Shown piece after piece: positions 1 to 4,879 of a stretch of 5,743 nt of DNA. Within the stretch, counting starts at the first letter, position 1, and each line of letters begins with the position of its first letter. The notes below the pieces were generated by a model, which saw nothing but the letters and a program-made list of their open reading frames with translations, did no database searches and had not been told where the DNA came from. This stretch comes from an uncultured Litorilinea sp. GTDB lineage: Bacteria; Chloroflexota; Anaerolineae; Caldilineales; Caldilineaceae. Location of the stretch: assembly GCA_946885925.1 (NCBI GenBank), contig CAMPHP010000245.1, forward strand, positions 1 to 5,743, written 5' to 3'. A program made the position numbers and the translations under genes.

Positions 1-828
1 GTCCGGCTCCGAGGCTAGATACGCTTCGGCGGTCATGCGCTTATAGCGGATACCTCGGTCGTTTGCCAGGCGTGGGTCCAAAGCGCCTGGATCAACTGCT
101 GTCACATATTGTTCATACAACCGCAGTACCCGTGTCCACCCGCCAGGAGCAGCACCCAAATCCAGCGCCGTACCACGCGCGGGCAACTCCAGCCCAAAGA
201 GTTCGATTGCCTCTAGCAGCTTAAACTCCGAACGGCTGATTTGCCCTTCCTCTCGCGCAAAGCGGCGCATACCACCCGCCCAATCCGACAAGTTGTGGCT
301 GCTCAACGATGCACCCAAGTAAGCAACAGGCGGCTCCCCCTCATCACTACGCACGACAATCGAGATCACTTGCTCTGGTTGGCGCACATCAATTGTCAAC
401 CCGAATTGTGCCTCTGCCACTTGCGCCACGCGCTGGTTCAAATCAAAAGGCTTGAGATGAGCATGGGGAAAAATCCGGCTCTGCACCGAAACAGACTGCG
501 AGGGGTCTAAATGGGGCAGTAACTCAGCCGCAGCCGACAACGCTACCAACTCGGGTGCGTTAGCCCCCTCATCCAGATAAAGCACACTTTGTACGGGGCT
601 GACATGACGAATAAAGATGGGGGGCTTCTCGCTCCACTGCGCCGCCACCTCGACAAAGCTCTTCGACCCGTTGATCAACATGACACCAGGCGCAAATTCC
701 TGTGCCACCGTCGCCTTGCGATCCACCGCGGCCAGTTCCTTGAGCGCCATATCTAGTGAGCCTTCATCGGCACTGATAATGTATTGAAAGGCTTGGGCTT
801 CCAGCAAGGCAAGAGGAGTACTGCTCAT
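1..828 (-). CDS. FtsJ/RlmM-like SAM-dependent 2'-O-ribose RNA methyltransferase, partial (C-terminus beyond the left edge)
   Basis: Hand translation from the ATG at 828-826 stays open for 276 codons to the left edge. The C-terminal part is a Rossmann methyltransferase: motif I is DLGAAPGGW (residues 223-231), and the acidic residue that usually holds the SAM ribose is D246 in TAVDPG. Upstream, SRSEFKLLEA (198-207) matches the SR..KL.E element of FtsJ enzymes, so K203 is the likely first lysine of the K-D-K-E catalytic tetrad; the rest of the tetrad would lie outside the window. The roughly 190 residues before this, with no transmembrane segment, resemble the N-terminal extension of RlmM (YgdE), which methylates C2498 of 23S rRNA. 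The start is supported by AAAGGA seven bases upstream and by an ATGA overlap with the purB stop, so translational coupling is likely. The fold and FtsJ relationship are well supported. The RNA target is inferred only. Confidence 0.85.
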   Translation of the reverse strand, partial: MSSTPLALLEAQAFQYIISADEGSLDMALKELAAVDRKATVAQEFAPGVMLINGSKSFVEVAAQWSEKPPIFIRHVSPVQSVLYLDEGANAPELVALSAAAELLPHLDPSQSVSVQSRIFPHAHLKPFDLNQRVAQVAEAQFGLTIDVRQPEQVISIVVRSDEGEPPVAYLGASLSSHNLSDWAGGMRRFAREEGQISRSEFKLLEAIELFGLELPARGTALDLGAAPGGWTRVLRLYEQYVTAVDPGALDPRLANDRGIRYKRMTAEAYLASEPD

Positions 829-2240
829 GCCGTTGTCCTTTGCCCTAACTCAGTACGGATAATCGCCGCCATCTCCAGCGTCCGTTCGGGAGCGTCACCC
901 ACATGCTTTGTGGCATCCAACAATTCGTCCAAACCATCCGCGCGGACATGCGCCTTTAACCGCGGATCTTGCGCCAAGAGTTCACGCAGTGGATTCTGCT
1001 CGCCTGCTTGTATTGCTGCCCATGCTGCCATACTGTGTTCTCGGATCACTTCATGCATCTCTTGGCGGTTCGCACCTGCCTTTACTGCTTCCATCAACAG
1101 CCGTTCCGTGGCAGCAAAAATGCCATACGTAGCCAAATTGCGAGAAACAGGACCCGGCCAGATTTGCATCCCCTCGACCAGTCGCCGGCTTCGCGTCAGC
1201 GCTTCATCCATCAGCAAAAAGGCTTCAGGCAAAAAGATCCGCCGGTTGGCAGAATCGTCCAGCGTACGCTCCAACACACTCAGGGCCGCATTATCCCATG
1301 CCACCCGCGGCATCACAGCCACCAAGCGCGTTAATGAATCAATATTTTCAGCCACAATTGGGTTGCGCTTAAAGGGCATCGCACTTGACCCTACCTGCTT
1401 TTCGCCAAAAGGCTCGCTCCATTCACCAAAGGGCGGGCTCTGCAAAATTCGCAGGTCAAAGGCGAACTTGTGCAGGCTAGCAGCCAAACTCGCCAACGCT
1501 GAAACGACCGTCAAATCTTGTTTACGTGGATAGGTCTGGGTGGCAACCTCATAAGCTGCCAATCCCAGTTTCTCCATAACGCGCTCCTCAAGCTGTCGCG
1601 CTGTCCATCCACTCCCTGCTAGCAACTCCGTATAGCTGGCGCTGGTACCCACTGCGCCCTTTAAGCCTTTGCCCCGTATCGAAGCGCGCACCCGCCGCAA
1701 CTCACGCCAGTCCTCCAATAAGTCTTGAGCATAGTAGGCCAGGCGATAACCAATTGTGGTTGGCTCCGCTGGTTGGATATGTGTAAAGGCAATCGTCGGG
1801 GTAGCCGCTTCTTGTTCCATGCGCTCGACCAGGGCCGTTAGCAGTAGCTGCAACTCGGCGACAAGGATGTCGAGCGCACGCTGAAGCCGCATGGCATCCA
1901 CGTTATCAAGGACATCCATTGAGGTAGCACCCAGATGAATAATTCCCCCACCCACCGGAGCTTGTTCGGCAAAGGTGCGAATTTCGGCCATCAAATCGTG
2001 ACGAATCTCCGCCTCAATCGCCAGCGAGCGCTCGATGTCGATCTGGTCTTGGTGAGCGCGTAGATCCTCGACTTGCTCGGCGGTGACAAGCCCCATCTCG
2101 GCCTGTGCCTCGGCAAGCGCCACCCAGAAGCGCCGCAAGAGTCGCCGCTTCTCTGCCTCGCTCCAAATGCGACGCATCGCCTCGCTGCCATAGCGCCACG
2201 TCAATGGTGACAAGTAGCTTTCGTGGTCATAGCTCAACAT
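825..2240 (-). CDS. purB: Adenylosuccinate lyase (PurB)
   Basis: A cytosolic enzyme of purine synthesis. It splits fumarate from SAICAR to give AICAR and from adenylosuccinate to give AMP. The 471-residue protein is full length for the family. Visible landmarks (numbered from the chosen start): the N-terminal YLSPLTWRY segment, RHDLMAE with H81, HLGATSMD (102-109), THIQPAEPTT with the conserved catalytic H154, the fumarate lyase signature GSSAMPFKRNP (284-294) carrying the catalytic loop serine, and ERTLDDSANRR (324-334). HLGATS, GSSAMP.KRNP and ERTLDDSANRR are nearly the wording of animal ADSL, so it belongs with the longer ADSL-like clade rather than the short Bacillus-type PurB. Two ATG codons are adjacent, at 2243 and 2240. 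I prefer 2240 because AGGTGAT abuts the first and sits at normal distance from the second. Its stop overlaps the start of the downstream methyltransferase gene (ATGA), so the two are probably one operon. All key residues are present. Confidence 0.96.
   Translation of the reverse strand: MLSYDHESYLSPLTWRYGSEAMRRIWSEAEKRRLLRRFWVALAEAQAEMGLVTAEQVEDLRAHQDQIDIERSLAIEAEIRHDLMAEIRTFAEQAPVGGGIIHLGATSMDVLDNVDAMRLQRALDILVAELQLLLTALVERMEQEAATPTIAFTHIQPAEPTTIGYRLAYYAQDLLEDWRELRRVRASIRGKGLKGAVGTSASYTELLAGSGWTARQLEERVMEKLGLAAYEVATQTYPRKQDLTVVSALASLAASLHKFAFDLRILQSPPFGEWSEPFGEKQVGSSAMPFKRNPIVAENIDSLTRLVAVMPRVAWDNAALSVLERTLDDSANRRIFLPEAFLLMDEALTRSRRLVEGMQIWPGPVSRNLATYGIFAATERLLMEAVKAGANRQEMHEVIREHSMAAWAAIQAGEQNPLRELLAQDPRLKAHVRADGLDELLDATKHVGDAPERTLEMAAIIRTELGQRTTA
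836..841 (-). promoter_or_regulatory. Ribosome binding site of the methyltransferase gene, inside the 3' end of purB
   Basis: On the minus strand AAAGGA lies seven bases before the ATG at 828, within the last codons of purB. It fixes the start of the methyltransferase gene at the ATGA overlap. Confidence 0.7.
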
Positions 2241-2243
2241 CAT

Positions 2244-2250
2244 ATCACCT
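2244..2250 (-). promoter_or_regulatory. Ribosome binding site of purB, favouring the second ATG
   Basis: On the minus strand AGGTGAT, matching the 3' half of the extended Shine-Dalgarno consensus, directly touches the ATG at 2243. Aligned to the anti-SD, it leaves about seven bases to the ATG at 2240 but only about four to the ATG at 2243, which argues for 2240. Confidence 0.5.
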
Positions 2251-2344
2251 GCTGTCTCTAGTTAATTTCTATGATCTCATTGCGCGTCCTCCGTAGTCTA
2301 CCCTACGCTTTGTCCATCCCCGAATCACAAACGACCTGTGTACT

Positions 2345-2373
2345 TTGTGCCTCTTTCCCCCTCGTGCTACCAT
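2345..2373 (+). promoter_or_regulatory. Candidate sigma-70-type promoter for the GNAT gene
   Basis: A weak -35 box TTGTGC (2345-2350) is followed after 17 bases by TACCAT (2368-2373), preceded by TGC to give an extended -10 (TGnTACCAT). It resembles the stronger TGCTATTCT promoter at 4534-4542. Transcription would start near 2380, giving a leader of about 97 nt before the ATG at 2477. The match is suggestive only. No equally good promoter for purB was found on the opposite strand. Confidence 0.35.
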
Positions 2374-2392
2374 AACGCAGTAGTAGGGGCTA

Positions 2393-2407
2393 TCGTAAAC
2401 GTTACGA
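2393..2407. repeat. Short inverted repeat between purB and the GNAT gene
   Basis: TCGTAA and TTACGA form perfect 6-base arms around the three bases ACG, in the divergent intergenic region just after the predicted GNAT transcription start. The core AACGTT is reminiscent of LacI-family operators, but the symmetry is odd-centred and breaks there. It could be an operator or a small leader hairpin; the function is unproven. Confidence 0.35.
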
Positions 2408-2476
2408 ACTCAGCAATCTCGCCAGGCTTCCCCTACAAATTTCCGAGTTTTGTTTCCGAACGGCATCTTTGCACTC

Positions 2477-3007
2477 ATGTCTGAAATACGCATCGCATAT
2501 CTAGCCGATACACCAGAATACATCCCTCTGATAGCCGAATGGCACCATAACCAGTGGAGTTATCTCGAAAACGCACCCACATTGGAACAGCGCAAGGCGC
2601 GTCTAAAGCATCATTTGCAGCGCAACGCCATCCCTACCACCTTTGTTGCTTGGCGCGACGAACAGCCGGTGGGCTGTGCCAGCCTGGTTGCGAACGACAT
2701 GCAAGTTCTTTCGGAATGGATACCGTGGCTCGCCAGCGTCTATGTTCTGCCCGACCAACGTCGCCAGGGCATAGCCTCAATGCTCGTCCAGCGCGTTGCT
2801 ACAGAGGCTAAAAACCTGGGCTACCCCCGGCTCTATCTCTATACGGAGGATCAGATGCACCTCTATGAGACACTAGGATTTCATGCTTCACACCAGCGCA
2901 TATACCGCGGCTATGAAATGACTGTGATGGCGCGCGACCTCATCGTCAACCCGCCTCCCGATCTCGCTGAGATACTGCCAACTGCAACGAAATCGCCGGA
3001 TAGTTAA
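2477..3007 (+). CDS. GNAT-family N-acetyltransferase
   Basis: A 176-residue, soluble, single-domain protein of the usual GNAT size. It should transfer an acetyl group from acetyl-CoA to an amine; the substrate cannot be read from the sequence. Motif A, the acetyl-CoA pyrophosphate loop, is SVYVLPDQRRQGIASML (87-103), with the R-x-x-G-x-A core at R95, G98 and A100. Motif B is LYETLGF (129-135), where Y130 is at the position often used as general acid. FVAWRDEQPVGCASL (56-70) fits the beta hairpin before motif A. The N-terminal helix region EYIPLIAEWHHNQWSYL is typical of this protein type. The start is uncertain: the ATG at 2477 has no clear Shine-Dalgarno, and a TTG at 2450 would add nine residues (MFPNGIFAL) that look unlike the family. 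I prefer 2477. It is divergent from purB and lies 112 bases before the dehydrogenase on the same strand. Confidence 0.88.
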   Translation: MSEIRIAYLADTPEYIPLIAEWHHNQWSYLENAPTLEQRKARLKHHLQRNAIPTTFVAWRDEQPVGCASLVANDMQVLSEWIPWLASVYVLPDQRRQGIASMLVQRVATEAKNLGYPRLYLYTEDQMHLYETLGFHASHQRIYRGYEMTVMARDLIVNPPPDLAEILPTATKSPDS

Positions 3008-3106
3008 TATCTGGAGATTGGGATAACATCGCTCCCCGCGACCACACAACATCCGGCTCAGTACACCCTAAACAATTGGCACATTACGGTCACATATCAC
3101 GATCAA

Positions 3107-3113
3107 AAGAGGA
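3107..3113 (+). promoter_or_regulatory. Ribosome binding site of the iron-dependent dehydrogenase gene
   Basis: AAGAGGA ends six bases before the ATG at 3120. It supports that start rather than the in-frame ATG nine codons into the gene (third-row FTMDT). Confidence 0.7.
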
Positions 3114-3119
3114 ACCACC

Positions 3120-4397
3120 ATGCGTCTCGAAACTGCCTTTACAATGGACACCTCCAGCATCAAGTTTGGCCCTGGTGTGACGCGCGAGATTGGCGCAGAT
3201 ATGGCTGCGCTAGGCACGCGCAGGGTCATGGTGGTAACTGACCCTAACTTGGTGCATAGCGAAACCGTTGCCATTACGCTCGAAGCACTCCGCGCCGAGG
3301 GCATTGACGCTGTTCTCTATGACCAAGTGCGCGTCGAACCCACCGATGCCTCTTTCCAAGATGCCATTCGTTTTGCTACAGAGGGAAACTTCGATGGCTA
3401 TGTTGCCGTGGGTGGCGGCTCCAGTATGGATACCGCCAAGGTCGCCAATCTCTATGCCACCTACCCTGCCGACTTTTTGACTTATGTCAATCCTCCCGTG
3501 GGTGAAGGGCGGCCCGTTCCAGGACGGCTCAAGCCACTGATCGCCATTCCCACCACAGCAGGCACAGGCAGCGAGACAACGGGTACTGCGATCTTTGACT
3601 ATACAAAGATTCACGCTAAGACTGGCATTGCACACCGCGCCCTACGTCCTGTGATGGGCATCATCGATCCAGACAACACCCGTACACTCCCCAGGATGGT
3701 TGCTGCCTGTACGGGGCTGGATGTGTTGAGCCATGCCCTCGAATCGCTAACCGCCATGCCCTATACGCAGCGCCCCGCACCCGACTCACCCAAGATGCGT
3801 CCTGCCTACCAAGGAGCCAATCCGGTGAGTGACATTTGGGCCAGCCGTGCCATTGAAATGTGCAGCCAATATCTCGTGCGTGCTGTGCATGACCCCGAGG
3901 ATGACGAGGCGCGCAGCCAGATGCTCCTGGCTGCGGCCATCGCTGGGATTGGCTTTGGCAACGCCGGTGTCCACCTGCCCCACGGCATGGCCTATCCTGT
4001 CGCGGGCATGGTCAAATCCTACCTACCCGAAGGATACAAGGTTGACCATCCACTAGTACCTCATGGCATGGCGGTCATCGTCAATGCCCCTGCCGTCTTT
4101 CGCTTCACCGCATCCACCAATCCCGAACTCCACCTGCACGCCGCTAGCTTGATGGGTGTAGACACACGCGGCGCGAGTCCAGAGGACGCCGGTGAATTAG
4201 TGGCTCAAGCGCTCGTTGGCATGATGCGTCAAACAGGCATGCCCAACGGGTTACACGATTTGGGGTACACGGAAGCCGACGTAGACCAACTGGTCGAAGG
4301 CACGCTGCCCCAACACCGCGTCACCAAACTCTCGCCACGACCAGCATCCGCCGAAGATCTGCGCCAACTCTTCCTAGGTTCCATGCGCTGCTGGTAG
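3120..4397 (+). CDS. Iron-containing alcohol dehydrogenase, hydroxyacid-oxoacid transhydrogenase (HOT/ADHFE1) type
   Basis: A full-length 425-residue group III alcohol dehydrogenase with no signal peptide, so cytosolic. The N-terminal nucleotide-binding domain carries GGGSSMDTAK (98-107) and the family stretch IPTTAGTGSETTGTAIF (143-159). The metal site is complete by comparison with FucO: D201 and H205 in GLDVLSHALES, H288 in HLPHGMAYP and H315 in VPHGMAV. Within the superfamily, four traits point to HOT: the RPAYQGANPVSDIW insert (227-240), Y292 where FucO has a histidine, the long KSYLPEGYKVDHPLVPHG link, and the C-terminal LFLGSMRCW. Characterised HOT enzymes oxidise 4-hydroxybutyrate to succinate semialdehyde while reducing 2-oxoglutarate to D-2-hydroxyglutarate with tightly bound cofactor. 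Membership is well supported, the exact substrate is inferred. No succinate semialdehyde dehydrogenase or CoA transferase lies next to it. A strong hairpin follows at 4425-4467. Confidence 0.93.
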   Translation: MRLETAFTMDTSSIKFGPGVTREIGADMAALGTRRVMVVTDPNLVHSETVAITLEALRAEGIDAVLYDQVRVEPTDASFQDAIRFATEGNFDGYVAVGGGSSMDTAKVANLYATYPADFLTYVNPPVGEGRPVPGRLKPLIAIPTTAGTGSETTGTAIFDYTKIHAKTGIAHRALRPVMGIIDPDNTRTLPRMVAACTGLDVLSHALESLTAMPYTQRPAPDSPKMRPAYQGANPVSDIWASRAIEMCSQYLVRAVHDPEDDEARSQMLLAAAIAGIGFGNAGVHLPHGMAYPVAGMVKSYLPEGYKVDHPLVPHGMAVIVNAPAVFRFTASTNPELHLHAASLMGVDTRGASPEDAGELVAQALVGMMRQTGMPNGLHDLGYTEADVDQLVEGTLPQHRVTKLSPRPASAEDLRQLFLGSMRCW

Positions 4398-4424
4398 CGC
4401 AAGTCATTGTACTTATCCACGACG

Positions 4425-4467
4425 CCTTCTTCGAAGCCAAGTACTCTCTGAGTGGCTTCGAAGAAGG
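4425..4467 (+). terminator. Strong hairpin after the dehydrogenase gene, possible non-canonical terminator
   Basis: CCTTCTTCGAAGCCA (4425-4439) and TGGCTTCGAAGAAGG (4453-4467) are perfectly complementary over 15 bases around a 13-base loop, in which CTC and GAG can add three pairs. It starts 27 bases after the dehydrogenase stop and about 46 bases before the next promoter, so termination is the natural guess. However, there is no T-run on either side (TTCCGGT follows), so a classical intrinsic terminator is not shown. Transcript-end protection or a protein-binding site are alternatives. Confidence 0.55.
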
Positions 4468-4512
4468 TTCCGGTATCCGCCAAACCTCACCTTCCAGACC
4501 GGATCGTCCAGA

Positions 4513-4542
4513 TTGACAGCCCTGCGCCCCCTGTGCTATTCT
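4513..4542 (+). promoter_or_regulatory. Sigma-70-type promoter of the substrate-binding protein gene
   Basis: A consensus -35 TTGACA (4513-4518) is followed after 18 bases by TATTCT (4537-4542), itself preceded by TGC, so an extended -10 is present. Transcription would begin near 4549 and give a leader of roughly 330 nt. It is the best promoter match in the window. A competing extended -10, TGCTAGAAT at 4546-4554, lacks a -35 at proper distance. Confidence 0.65.
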
Positions 4543-4815
4543 CCCTGCTAGAATCTACCTAGCACCCGACTTATAGACCACCAAGCATTTCAATCAACAA
4601 TCCCGTCGGGATGACGCTTCTGGTACGCCATCCCCAATGTTTTCCATACCTGCACGATTGCAGCCGTATAGCAGTGGTAGTCTACCCCTTATAGGTTTGA
4701 CACTACTTCCCCAGGTCTTAGCGTTTGGCACTGACGGCAGCATCGACCGCAGCATCTGTGTAATCACACATGGTTTTACCTGCTTAGAGCGCATGGCCTT
4801 ACACCCGGTCAGACG

Positions 4816-4855
4816 CGCTGCAAGTTTACTCACCCATTTCACACTCAATGCAGCG
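4816..4855 (+). other. Possible leader hairpin upstream of the transporter ribosome binding site
   Basis: CGCTGCA (4816-4822) and TGCAGCG (4849-4855) are perfect 7-base complements with a 26-base loop, ending 11 bases before AGGAGG. The stem would leave the ribosome binding site free. It may be chance; no alternative pairing partner that would hide AGGAGG was seen. Confidence 0.25.
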
Positions 4856-4866
4856 ATCATTACCTC

Positions 4867-4872
4867 AGGAGG
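4867..4872 (+). promoter_or_regulatory. Perfect Shine-Dalgarno of the substrate-binding protein gene
   Basis: AGGAGG lies seven bases before the ATG at 4880. This decides the start against an open in-frame extension that reaches back to 4577, with an ATG at 4637. Confidence 0.85.
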
Positions 4873-4879
4873 AAACCAA

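Larger units (their letters stand above)
4398..4879 (+). other. 482-base intergenic region: hairpin, promoter and long leader of the transporter gene
   Basis: No convincing gene is seen on either strand. From left to right it holds the 15-bp hairpin (4425-4467), a sigma-70-type promoter (4513-4542), a second extended -10-like element TGCTAGAAT (4546-4554), an odd-centred palindrome ATCCCG-T-CGGGAT (4600-4612), a 27-codon reading frame from ATG 4611 to TAG 4694 with a poor start context, a palindrome GGTAG-T-CTACC (4676-4686), an 8-base direct repeat GCAGCATC (4737-4744, 4749-4756), TGTGT-AATC-ACACA (4757-4770) and a 7-bp stem CGCTGCA/TGCAGCG (4816-4822, 4849-4855) just before the ribosome binding site. 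The sum suggests a long regulated or structured 5' leader, but it matches no riboswitch I can name. Confidence 0.5.

Noticed and set aside
241..510. Plus-strand reading frame of 89 codons near the left edge
   Set aside because: It is antisense to the methyltransferase, which has a coherent fold through this region.
784..1533. Plus-strand reading frame of 249 codons opposite purB
   Set aside because: It lies entirely antisense to purB, whose catalytic motifs are intact. The product is Ser/Arg/Ala-rich with no recognisable domain.
2244..2400. Promoter for purB on the minus strand, for example TTTACG with TTATGG
   Set aside because: Spacing and box matches are poor, so no position could be supported although a promoter must exist nearby.
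2995..3057. GCCGGAT and ATCCGGC as a possible terminator after the GNAT gene
   Set aside because: The 7-base arms are 49 bases apart, one arm lies inside the coding sequence, and no T-run follows.
3076..3104. TTGGCA as -35 of a promoter for the dehydrogenase
   Set aside because: No acceptable -10 is found 16-18 bases downstream, so it was not listed. Read-through from the GNAT gene is as likely.
3210..3635. Minus-strand reading frame of 141 codons within the dehydrogenase
   Set aside because: It is antisense to the conserved nucleotide-binding domain and has no start signal or known domain.
4611..4694. 27-codon upstream reading frame in the transporter leader
   Set aside because: There is no Shine-Dalgarno, the composition is nondescript, and it shows no leader-peptide run of one amino acid that would suggest attenuation.
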